NCBI GenBank assembly: GCA_027026295.1
Contig: JALVOR010000292.1
Span: 1 to 10,294, forward strand
Origin: Anaerolineales bacterium
GTDB lineage: Bacteria; Chloroflexota; Anaerolineae; Anaerolineales; DRMV01
Reading direction: 5' to 3'
Length of the DNA: 10,294 bases
Shown: positions 1-6,200 of the stretch, piece by piece
How positions within the stretch are numbered: position 1 is the first letter of the stretch
Layout: each line of letters starts with the position of its first letter
The notes under the pieces: model-generated
The model's input: the letters and a program-made list of their open reading frames with translations, nothing else
Database searches by the model: none
What the model was told of the DNA's origin: nothing
Translations under genes and position numbers: made by a program

Positions 1-62
1 GCGAGGGAGAGGGGCGGGGGGGGGGGAGTGGGGGGGGGGGGGGAGTGTGGGGAGGGGGGGGC
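1..62. repeat. Extreme G-rich low-complexity tract at the window edge
   Basis: The plus strand is almost pure G, with uninterrupted runs of 11 (16-26), 14 (30-43) and 8 (54-61) bases broken by single A, T or C. On the minus strand it lies in frame with rsmD and reads mostly as proline codons without a stop. Bases 63-125 are also G-rich, so the change in composition is gradual. It could be a real proline-rich insertion or a poorly assembled contig end. The sequence alone does not decide. Confidence 0.9.
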
Positions 63-442
63 GCATGGGCGGGGCCACTGGGTACATGGATGCCGGGGGC
101 GGAAGTGGGGGCGGGGGAAAGTTGCAGCAGGGCGAAGGCATCCATGAAGCGGAGGTCGGCGCGGGCGGGGTCGTCGAGGCGGCAGTGCGCCAGGTTTTTG
201 CGGATGGTGGCGAGGGCGGCGCGGCTGTGCTCGATGAAGCGCACGTAGGCCGCGCCGCGGCTGAGGGCTTCGATGCCCACGCCGCCGGTGCCGGCGAACA
301 GGTCCAGCAGGCTGGCATCGACGATGTAAGGCCCCAGGATGTTGAACAGGGCTTCTTTGACCCGGTCGGTGATGGGGCGGGTGCCGCTGCCGGGCACGGG
401 GAAGAGTTTGCGGCCTTTGGCGGTGCCGGAAATGACGCGCAT
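1..442 (-). CDS. rsmD: 16S rRNA (guanine966-N2)-methyltransferase RsmD, partial (N-terminal part)
   Basis: RsmD methylates G966 of 16S rRNA in the assembled small subunit, using S-adenosylmethionine. The start at 442 gives MRVISGTAKGRKL, then TRPITDRVKEALFNIL and the SAM-binding motif DLFAGTGGVGIEALSRGA, all hallmarks of the family. The acidic motif II (FIEHS) and the later 'MDAFALL' also fit. The catalytic DPPY-like motif would come next but is not seen. Instead, from about residue 110, the frame runs into a Pro/Ala/Ser-rich stretch and then the poly-C tract (minus strand) and leaves the window without a stop. The start lies 21 bases after the stop of the ChlI-like gene with only a weak ribosome site (GAGAAA), consistent with a downstream operon gene. 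Family assignment is secure. Whether the proline-rich part is real is open. Confidence 0.88.
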   Translation of the reverse strand, partial: MRVISGTAKGRKLFPVPGSGTRPITDRVKEALFNILGPYIVDASLLDLFAGTGGVGIEALSRGAAYVRFIEHSRAALATIRKNLAHCRLDDPARADLRFMDAFALLQLSPAPTSAPGIHVPSGPAHAPPPPHTPPPPPLPPPRPSPS

Positions 443-463
443 GGTGTTTTCTCGGTGTCAGGG

Positions 464-1651
464 TCAGGGCGTGTCGTCGGAGGAAGTGATGAGGCTTGCC
501 AGTTCTCCGTCTTCTTCTTCCCGCTGGGCGGCGTAGTTTTGCATGAAGGCGGAACGGCGCAGACGTAATGCCATGGGGGCGACTTCGCGAAGGTCGTCCA
601 CGGTAACTTCGGTGCGCCCGTCGGCGGCGGTCAGGGCGCGAGCGGCTTCGAACAGGGTGATTTCGGCCCGTAGCGAGGGGACGCCCAGTTTCACGATCCA
701 CGCCAGCCCGGTTTGTGCCACTTCGTCGGGCAACACCACCTCGCGCAGCCGCTCACGGGCTTCCTGGATGTCGGCCTGCAGGGCGGCGGTTTCGGCGGCG
801 AATTGCGCCACGAGTTGATGGGGGCTGTTGCGGTAGGTTTGCGCGCGCCGATAGGCTTCGAGCCGCTCGGCAGGGTCGGTGAGGCCGCTGACCCACAGGC
901 GCAAGCCAAAACGGTCGAGAATTTGGGGTCGCAGGCTGCCCTCTTCGGGGTTCATTGAGCCGATGAGCACGAAGCGCGCGCGATAGGTGGCGGTAATGCT
1001 GCCGCGGCGCACGGTGTAATGCCCCTGGGCAGCGGCGTCCAAAATGGCGTCGGCCACGGTGTCGTCGAGCAGGTTGACTTCGTCAATATAGAGCATCTGT
1101 CGATCGGCAAGGGCGAGGATGCCTTTGCGGATGCGGTGGGGCGTATGGGGGTCGGGCTGGCCGAGGACATCGTCAAGGCGGGCGTTGAGGGGCATCTCCA
1201 CCAGCCGGACGCGTTCCATCACGGCGAGGGGTTCCCCGGCGGCATATTTGCGGGCGCAGTCGGGGCAGACGGCGTCGATGCCGCCTTGTTCGATGTCTTC
1301 GGGAAGGCAGCCGTAGAAACACAGGCTGCGGGGGACTTTGGGCAGCAGTTCCACCAGCCCGCGCACGGCGGTGGTCTTGGCCGTGCCGCGCGGCCCCAGC
1401 AACAGCGCGCCGCCGATGGCGGGGTTGATGACCGCCAGCAACAGCCCCAGTTTCATCTCGCGCTGCCCTACAATGGCAGCAAAGGGGAAGGCCAGCGGCT
1501 CGGCAAAACCGGCGTCTTCCTCTGCCAGCGGGGCAGCGCCGCGCCCTGCGGCCCACTCGGCAAGTTCCTTTAGTGAGCGGATGCCGCCCGGCAGGCGAAC
1601 AGGTTCGCCGCCGGTGTCGGCTTCCAGGGGCGTGCTGTTTTCTGCGGTCAT
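464..1651 (-). CDS. Magnesium-chelatase subunit I-like AAA+ ATPase
   Basis: This is a 395-residue AAA+ ATPase of the ChlI/BchI group. Walker A is GPRGTAKT (86-93), Walker B is LYIDEVNLLDD (187-197), the sensor-1 region is GSMNPEEGSLRPQ (231-243) and the arginine-finger region is ILDRFGLR. The insertion of this clade (VEMPLNARLDDVLG, 151-164) is present. The C-terminal helical lid (about 300-368) includes LRAEITLFEAARA. In phototrophs ChlI drives Mg insertion into protoporphyrin with ChlD and ChlH. No ChlD, ChlH or von Willebrand A partner is encoded in this window, so the substrate is unknown and a MoxR-like remodelling role is equally possible. Four cysteines (C111, C115, C129, C132) in a CxxxC...CPxC arrangement could bind a metal. 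The start overlaps the thioesterase stop as ATGA, and a GGAAA lies upstream. I leave the symbol empty because function is not shown. Confidence 0.85.
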   Translation of the reverse strand: MTAENSTPLEADTGGEPVRLPGGIRSLKELAEWAAGRGAAPLAEEDAGFAEPLAFPFAAIVGQREMKLGLLLAVINPAIGGALLLGPRGTAKTTAVRGLVELLPKVPRSLCFYGCLPEDIEQGGIDAVCPDCARKYAAGEPLAVMERVRLVEMPLNARLDDVLGQPDPHTPHRIRKGILALADRQMLYIDEVNLLDDTVADAILDAAAQGHYTVRRGSITATYRARFVLIGSMNPEEGSLRPQILDRFGLRLWVSGLTDPAERLEAYRRAQTYRNSPHQLVAQFAAETAALQADIQEARERLREVVLPDEVAQTGLAWIVKLGVPSLRAEITLFEAARALTAADGRTEVTVDDLREVAPMALRLRRSAFMQNYAAQREEEDGELASLITSSDDTP

Positions 1652-2136
1652 TTGCGGTTTTCCATTTGCTCGCGCTGCTTCAGGCGGAATTGCTGCCGCA
1701 CTTTGGCCTGTTCGATGCGCTCGCGTTGGGCGTCGTTTTCGGGAATCAGCCGCGGCACTTCGGTGGGGTGGCCTTCTTCGTCCATCGCCACATAGACCAG
1801 ATAGGCGGTGTTGGTGTGGGTTTGCTCGCCAGTGACCGGATTTTCGGCAACCACGCGCACTTCGGCTTCCATGGAGGTGCGCCCGGCGTAAGAAACTTCA
1901 GCAGTGAGGATGACCAGATAGCCAATGCGAATGGGCTGGCGGAAAATCATCTGGTCAATGGCAACGGTCACCACTCGCCGATTGGCGAAGCGCATGCAGG
2001 CTAACGCCCCCGCCTCGTCTACCAGTTTCATGATCCAGCCGCCGTGCACATTGCCGAGGCTGTTGGCGTGCTGCGGCTGCATGAGTTGGGAAAGCGTGAC
2101 GCGCGAAGCGCTGACAGGTTTGGCCTGGGTTTTCAT
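1648..2136 (-). CDS. Acyl-CoA thioesterase, hotdog fold (YciA/BFIT type)
   Basis: The 162-residue product matches single-domain hotdog acyl-CoA hydrolases, which cleave acyl-CoA to free acid and CoA in the cytoplasm. The signature runs from residue 25 (NSLGNVHGGWIMKLVDEAG): Asn25, the HGG turn at 31-33 and Asp40 at the start of the central helix are the positions usually involved in catalysis. The motif VVTVAIDQMIFRQPI (55-69) and the later strand NTAYLVYVAMDEEG also fit. The C-terminal 30 residues are a charged Gln/Arg/Glu helix typical of this group. There is no clear ribosome site. Its ATG overlaps the stop of the upstream small gene (ATGA, 2133-2136), so translation is probably coupled. 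The natural acyl chain cannot be read from the sequence. Confidence 0.88.
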   Translation of the reverse strand: MKTQAKPVSASRVTLSQLMQPQHANSLGNVHGGWIMKLVDEAGALACMRFANRRVVTVAIDQMIFRQPIRIGYLVILTAEVSYAGRTSMEAEVRVVAENPVTGEQTHTNTAYLVYVAMDEEGHPTEVPRLIPENDAQRERIEQAKVRQQFRLKQREQMENRK

Positions 2137-2504
2137 GGCGTGTCTTCAGCAGGAAAAAGTAGATCGGGCATTTTTTCCAGCACATCGAGGGTTTGTGGGG
2201 GCAAAGGCGGTGGTTTGGGAGGCAACGGCATTGTCCACGAAGTTTGGGGTTTGAAAGTGGGTGGTGGGGGTGGTTCGACTTCGTAGTGCAGAGAAGCCGT
2301 GGTGGTGCGTCGCAAGATGCGGGCGGTTTGGGGGTCGGGGTCAAGGAAACCGACATAGCGCCCGTTTATCGCGTGCACGGTGCCCTCCGGCGTGACAAAG
2401 CCAATCCACTGGCCGTGTGTATTGAACAGATAGGGATAGCCGAGGAATGCTGCCAGGCGGCGGGAGGTGGTGTAAATCGGAATCCAATGGATGTTGTCTT
2501 GCAT
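2133..2504 (-). CDS. Small beta-repeat protein with proline-rich tail (possibly 4-fold beta flower type)
   Basis: A 123-residue protein of uncertain function. The N-terminal half contains two similar units, LFNTHGQWIGFV (26-37) and VHAINGRYVGFL (43-54). This internal repeat pattern is like short beta-strand proteins called '4-fold beta flower' in current annotation; that match is from memory and tentative. The C-terminal half is rich in proline (about 77-103) and looks disordered. No signal peptide or membrane segment is seen. I chose the ATG at 2504 because an AAGGAG lies 6 bases upstream. The more upstream ATG at 2528 would overlap gtrA by 11 bases and has no such site. It sits between the GtrA gene and the thioesterase and overlaps the latter by 4 bases. 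Confidence 0.7.
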   Translation of the reverse strand: MQDNIHWIPIYTTSRRLAAFLGYPYLFNTHGQWIGFVTPEGTVHAINGRYVGFLDPDPQTARILRRTTTASLHYEVEPPPPPTFKPQTSWTMPLPPKPPPLPPQTLDVLEKMPDLLFPAEDTP

Positions 2505-2510
2505 GGGTTG

Positions 2511-2516
2511 CTCCTT
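2511..2516 (-). promoter_or_regulatory. Ribosome binding site deciding the start of the small beta-repeat gene
   Basis: AAGGAG on the minus strand, 6 bases before the ATG at 2504. It lies just behind the gtrA stop codon and favours this start over the in-frame ATG at 2528. Confidence 0.7.
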
Positions 2517-2517
2517 G

Positions 2518-2973
2518 TCAGGCACCAACCGCGATGTCGTTGTAGGTCCAGATGCGGTTGGCTGCGAAGTTCCATACCATGACTACGAAAATGACGATGG
2601 CGAGGGAAACATTGTTCCCCCAGAAAGCGGGCGCAAGCGGCAGCGGCAAGTGTCCCATGAAATGGGTCAGCGGGGCGTGAATGAGGGAAAACAGCGTGGT
2701 GCGGATGATCAACCCCACGGTGCTTACCATGCCGAATTGCATCCACTGGTGCATGGCGCGTTTGCTGCGCGATTCGGGGAATGTCCAATAGCGGTGCCAC
2801 AAAAAATTGTGGGTCATCGCGGTGAGGAACGAAAGCACACTGGAAAGCACGGGCGGCAGGCCAACCCACTGGGTGAGCAGGTTGAACACGGTGAAGTCCA
2901 CCGCTGCGCCCAGGCTGCCGACCAGCGCGAACTTGAGGAAACGCTTGCGTTCGTTGCGGTGTTGCAAAATCAT
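2518..2973 (-). CDS. GtrA-family membrane protein
   Basis: The 151-residue protein has about four membrane helices (roughly 13-35, 41-58, 79-101, 118-137) and the family motifs: [17 protein letters not shown] near the N-terminus, [10 protein letters not shown] (56-65) in the loop after helix 2 and [11 protein letters not shown] (134-144) at the end of helix 4. GtrA-like proteins are thought to help move undecaprenyl-phosphate-linked sugars across the inner membrane for decoration of polysaccharides or teichoic acids. The start codon overlaps the stop of the sugar-nucleotide enzyme (ATGA, 2970-2973). This fits a role in using or exporting the product of a nucleotide-sugar pathway. The exact substrate is not determined. 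Confidence 0.92.
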   Translation of the reverse strand: MILQHRNERKRFLKFALVGSLGAAVDFTVFNLLTQWVGLPPVLSSVLSFLTAMTHNFLWHRYWTFPESRSKRAMHQWMQFGMVSTVGLIIRTTLFSLIHAPLTHFMGHLPLPLAPAFWGNNVSLAIVIFVVMVWNFAANRIWTYNDIAVGA

Positions 2974-3929
2974 TGGTCTTGCAACCTTTTGCGGAAATCT
3001 TCAATGGTGAGGGCGAGGCCGTCTTCCAGGCTCACGCGGGGTTCCCATTGCAGGCGCTCGCGGGCGCGGGTGATATCGGGGCAGCGGCGTTGAGGGTCGT
3101 CGCGATCGCGGGCTTCTTCCTGGAAGACAATGCCTGCTTCGTTGCCGAGAATGCGGTTGACGGTTTCGGCGAGTTGCAGAATGGTGAATTCGTCGGGGTT
3201 GCCGATGTTGACCGGTTCGTGCTCGTCCGAGAGCAGCAAGCGGTAAATGCCTTCGATGAGGTCGTCCACATAGCAAAAACTGCGGGTCTGGTTGCCGTTG
3301 CCGTAAACGGTGAGGGGTTTGCCCTGCAAGGCTTGCTTGATGAAGTTGGGAATCACCCGCCCGTCATCCAGGCGCATGCGCGGCCCATAAGTGTTGAAAA
3401 TGCGCACAATGTGAGTATCGACGCCGTGGTAGCGGTGATAAGCCATGGTCATGGCTTCGGCGTAGCGCTTGGCTTCATCATACACCGAACGCTCGCCAAT
3501 GGGGTTGACTTTGCCCCAGTAGCCTTCGTGCTGGGGGTGCACTTCGGGGTCGCCATAAACTTCGCTGGTGGAAGCCATCAGGAAGCGCGCCCCGTGGGCT
3601 TTGGCAACGCCTAAGGTGTTGTGTGTGCCCATGGCGCCTACCTTAAGGGTCTGGATGGGCAGGTTGGGGTAGCCATAGGGCGAGAAGCGGTTGGGGCTGG
3701 CGGGCGAAGCAAAGTGCATGACCGCGTCGACCTTGCCCGGCACGAAGATGAATTGGGTGACATCGTGCCGGATGAACGAGAAGCGCGGGTGCCCGGCGAG
3801 GTGGGCGAGGTTTTGCGGGTCGCCGGTGAGGAAATTGTCCATCCCGACGACTGCGTGCCCTTCGGCGAGCAAGCGGTCGCAGAGGTGTGAGCCGAGGAAG
3901 CCCGCGGCTCCGGTAACAAGAATGCGCAT
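2970..3929 (-). CDS. UDP-glucuronate decarboxylase-type SDR (UDP-xylose synthase)
   Basis: A 319-residue extended short-chain dehydrogenase that closely follows UDP-glucuronate decarboxylases (UXS), which turn UDP-glucuronate into UDP-xylose with bound NAD. The Rossmann motif is GAAGFLG (7-13). The UXS-typical run is FASPASP (73-79), then [10 protein letters not shown] (119-128) with Thr121 and Glu123 at the active site, [15 protein letters not shown] and the catalytic Tyr150/Lys154 in [15 protein letters not shown] (176-185), DDGRVIPNF and TRSFCYVDD (215-223) complete the pattern. A related dTDP-glucose-dehydratase or epimerase activity cannot be ruled out but is less likely. The start is supported by CTGGAG 9 bases upstream. 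It lies 36 bases after the propeller lipoprotein gene and overlaps gtrA by 4 bases, which suggests UDP-xylose feeding surface glycosylation. Confidence 0.9.
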   Translation of the reverse strand: MRILVTGAAGFLGSHLCDRLLAEGHAVVGMDNFLTGDPQNLAHLAGHPRFSFIRHDVTQFIFVPGKVDAVMHFASPASPNRFSPYGYPNLPIQTLKVGAMGTHNTLGVAKAHGARFLMASTSEVYGDPEVHPQHEGYWGKVNPIGERSVYDEAKRYAEAMTMAYHRYHGVDTHIVRIFNTYGPRMRLDDGRVIPNFIKQALQGKPLTVYGNGNQTRSFCYVDDLIEGIYRLLLSDEHEPVNIGNPDEFTILQLAETVNRILGNEAGIVFQEEARDRDDPQRRCPDITRARERLQWEPRVSLEDGLALTIEDFRKRLQDQ

Positions 3930-3965
3930 GAAAAATCACTCCAGGTTTTCAGATTGCAAGTGCTT

Positions 3966-5567
3966 TCATCGCCACACGACGTTGGTTGCAAGCCCGTCGC
4001 CGGTCAGTTGCTGTGCCTGACCTGTGGCGGCATCCACGAGGTAGAGATTGCCTTGATAGATCAGTGCAATCATCAGATCGCCGTTTTCCAGCGGTTCGGG
4101 CGACCAGACCACGGTTTGCGGCATCAGCCCCGGGGCGCCTTCGGGCGGGAAAACGGCGTGTTGCTCCGAACCGTCGCGGTCCATCAGCATCAACCGATAG
4201 CGGCTGATTTCGCTCTTTTGCGGGAAAATGGCCTGCAGGTAGGCAACTTCGTAGCCGTCGTTGTGCCACGGCGAGGGCACGGGGTTGGCAAACATGCCCG
4301 CATCGGGCACCAGCGTAATGGCGCGTCCCAGGCCAGACACGTAGGCCACGAGGTTGAACACCGGCGAACCTTCGCTGGTTTCTTTTTCGGTGCTGTTGCT
4401 GCCGTGGGTCACGGTAAAGAGCACCTGCCCGTCGGGGCTCCAGCCCAACGCCGGCGTCCACGCCCAATCGGCGCGGGTCTGGTAAGGGGTAATGGCGAGC
4501 CACGGTTGCAGCCCTTCTTCATCGAAGTCGAACACGCCTACGGCATCGGGGCGGGCAAAGCCCAACAACTTGCCCGTGGGCGACCATGCAAAAGTCGTGC
4601 CCCACCAGCCATAGACACCGCCGGCGTTGGCTTCCAGCCGCAGCCGCTTTTCGGAAATCCAGCCGTTGCTGCTGAAACTCACGGTGTAGAGGTCGTTGTT
4701 GGCTTGCCAGCCGGGCGCCTGGGGGCGAGGTTCCACCGTGGAATAGGCAATCGTGTAAGAGGAGTAGGGGGCGAAATCGGCAAAATGCACCACGTTGGCA
4801 ATGCCCAGGTCAATGAGTTCTGGCGGGTTGGTGTCGAGGTTTGCCAGCCAGAGGGTGTTGATGGGGGCGTTTTCTTCGTCTTCGCCTTCTTTTTTGGCCG
4901 CACGGGTGAAGAGCAGAAAGCGCCGATTGGGCGAAATGGTGAATACCCGCCCGTCTAGGTCGCCGGTGGTGACCACCGGGCTGCGCTGGCCAGTGTCGCC
5001 GTCCATAATCCACGCGTTGCCGCCTGCGAGGTAGGCAATGCGCCCCGGAATGGCTTGCGGCACAAAGGGCGTTTGCACGCCAATCATCACGATTTCGGGC
5101 ACGGGCGTTTTCACCACCACGGTTTTGACCGGCTGGTTGGAAACCTCCACGCCGTTTTCCGTAATCTGGCGGTAAGTCACTTCCCGCCGCCCGTTTTCGC
5201 CAGCCTGAATGATGTGGGTTTCGCCTTCGGGCAGGGCTTCGTTGCGCAAAATTTGCCGCTCGAAGGGGATGATTTCTTCCTGCACGGTGAAGTTTTCGGT
5301 GACGCGAATGACGCGCACGGTGTCGCTTTCGTTGAGCAGGGTGTAAACGGGCGGCTCGGTGCGGTCGAGGTTGCCGAGGGTAACACCCGCGGCATCGAGC
5401 GCTTGCTGCACCGTGCTGCCCGCAGGCACGCTGACGTCAAAGGTCTGGCCGTCGGCAACGACGCTGACATGCAGCGCGTTTTGCCCGCGGCGCGGCGCGA
5501 GGCAGCCTGCCAGCAGGAAAGCGGCGACGAGCACAACCAGGGCGAGGGTAAGCGGACGCTTGGGCAT
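3966..5567 (-). CDS. Lipoprotein with DUF348-like and G5 domains and a beta-propeller
   Basis: A 533-residue exported lipoprotein. The signal peptide ends in LLAGC, placing the lipidated Cys at 22. Residues about 32-90 resemble DUF348, the small ubiquitin-like domain found before G5 in YabE/Rpf-type proteins (VSVPAGSTVQQALDAAGV). Residues about 92-163 are a clear G5 domain: EEIIPFERQ, then GENGRREVTYRQITENGVEV and a closing VPEIVMIG. The remainder (about 174-533) has the repeated blades of a TolB/PD40-like propeller: PGRIAYLAGGNAWIMDGD, FAWSPTGKLLGFA, LGWSPDGQVLFTV and GNLYLVDAATGQAQQLT. G5 domains are linked to peptidoglycan or N-acetylglucosamine binding, so it may sit at the outer membrane-wall interface. 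No catalytic domain is seen. The start lacks a clear ribosome site, but the signal peptide fixes it. The gap to the upstream gene is 26 bases. Its function is unknown. Confidence 0.88.
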   Translation of the reverse strand: MPKRPLTLALVVLVAAFLLAGCLAPRRGQNALHVSVVADGQTFDVSVPAGSTVQQALDAAGVTLGNLDRTEPPVYTLLNESDTVRVIRVTENFTVQEEIIPFERQILRNEALPEGETHIIQAGENGRREVTYRQITENGVEVSNQPVKTVVVKTPVPEIVMIGVQTPFVPQAIPGRIAYLAGGNAWIMDGDTGQRSPVVTTGDLDGRVFTISPNRRFLLFTRAAKKEGEDEENAPINTLWLANLDTNPPELIDLGIANVVHFADFAPYSSYTIAYSTVEPRPQAPGWQANNDLYTVSFSSNGWISEKRLRLEANAGGVYGWWGTTFAWSPTGKLLGFARPDAVGVFDFDEEGLQPWLAITPYQTRADWAWTPALGWSPDGQVLFTVTHGSNSTEKETSEGSPVFNLVAYVSGLGRAITLVPDAGMFANPVPSPWHNDGYEVAYLQAIFPQKSEISRYRLMLMDRDGSEQHAVFPPEGAPGLMPQTVVWSPEPLENGDLMIALIYQGNLYLVDAATGQAQQLTGDGLATNVVWR

Positions 5568-5593
5568 AGGTGTTGGGATGGTATAATCGGGCG

Positions 5594-6160
5594 TCAGTGG
5601 ACGGTGCCCTGGATGGTCATCACCCCGTCGGCAATGGTGATGCTTTCCAGCCGAAAGCCGGTTGCCGAGGGCGCGATTTTGCCCGTGAGGGCTTCATTGA
5701 GCATCCCGGAGACGCCTTCCAGCAGGCCGGCAGGCACGGGCAGCGGGCCAAAATCGGCAGAGACAAGTTGGAACTGCGGCGTGCCTTCTTCGTCCACCTT
5801 CACCGTGATGGTCATTTGGATGTTAGCCACCAGGTTGGCCTGCTTTGCTACGCCGAAAATCTGGATCTGGTTGTTTTGCAGCACCACCTGCGGCTGTTGG
5901 AAAAAGGCGTCAGGGTCTTTGGCTAATTTGGAAGCCAGCAGTGCGGCGACCTGCGCCTCGGTGATGGTCACGGTGACTTTCCCGTTTGTTACAGCCGCGG
6001 TTGCCAGGGCGGCTGCCCAGTTGGCTTTGAGTTGCTCCAGCGCGGCAGGGTCAATGGTGGGCGGCGGCGCAGGCGGCGTTGGGCCGCCAATGTTGATGGT
6101 GCAGGCTAACGAAATCAGCAACAGGCCAGCGAGCAGGAACCAGCGTTTCGAGGTTTGCAT
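5594..6160 (-). CDS. Putative lipoprotein, possibly LmeA/YpmS-like lipid-binding fold
   Basis: A 188-residue exported protein. The hydrophobic N-terminus ends in ISLAC, which makes Cys20 the likely lipidation site, although the -3 position is Ser rather than the usual Leu. A Pro-rich linker (26-35) follows. The mature part starts with a helix (PAALEQLKANWAAALAT) and then has alternating strands with the phrases VTITEAQVAALLASKL and GPLPVPAGLLEGVSGMLNEAL. This layout resembles DUF2993/LmeA or DUF2140/YpmS proteins, which are small periplasmic or extracytoplasmic lipid-binding-like proteins. That similarity is from pattern only and is weak. A strong ribosome site (AAGGAAGGG) precedes the ATG, and a consensus TATAAT lies 33 bases upstream. 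It is the first gene of the minus-strand cluster. Confidence 0.8.
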   Translation of the reverse strand: MQTSKRWFLLAGLLLISLACTINIGGPTPPAPPPTIDPAALEQLKANWAAALATAAVTNGKVTVTITEAQVAALLASKLAKDPDAFFQQPQVVLQNNQIQIFGVAKQANLVANIQMTITVKVDEEGTPQFQLVSADFGPLPVPAGLLEGVSGMLNEALTGKIAPSATGFRLESITIADGVMTIQGTVH

Positions 6161-6164
6161 AAAA

Positions 6165-6173
6165 CCCTTCCTT
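6165..6173 (-). promoter_or_regulatory. Strong ribosome binding site of the small lipoprotein
   Basis: AAGGAAGGG on the minus strand, ending 4 bases before the ATG at 6160. It is the strongest ribosome site of the left cluster and fits the first gene of an operon. Confidence 0.7.
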
Positions 6174-6192
6174 TCGAAATCACGATAGGCAA

Positions 6193-6198
6193 ATTATA
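6193..6198 (-). promoter_or_regulatory. Probable -10 box for the minus-strand operon
   Basis: TATAAT on the minus strand, a perfect match to the sigma-70-type -10 consensus. Transcription would start near 6186 and give a leader of about 26 bases carrying the strong ribosome site. A -35 at the normal distance (about 6216-6221) is poor (GTGTTC) and lies inside the scpB coding start. No better upstream element is visible. Confidence 0.5.
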
Positions 6199-6200
6199 GC

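Noticed and set aside
2505..2528. Upstream ATG start for the small beta-repeat gene
   Set aside because: It would overlap gtrA by 11 bases and has no ribosome site, while the ATG at 2504 has AAGGAG at 6 bases.
3954..4958. A 334-codon open frame on the plus strand
   Set aside because: It is antisense to the G5-propeller lipoprotein, has no recognisable motif and reads as GC-rich shadow of the real frame.
5582..5587. TATAAT on the plus strand between the two lipoprotein genes
   Set aside because: It faces into the antisense of the small lipoprotein, and on the minus strand reads ATTATA with no -35. Not enough for a promoter call.
5055..6188. A 377-codon plus-strand open frame
   Set aside because: It covers two convincing lipoprotein genes on the other strand, with no family features. 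It is a shadow frame.
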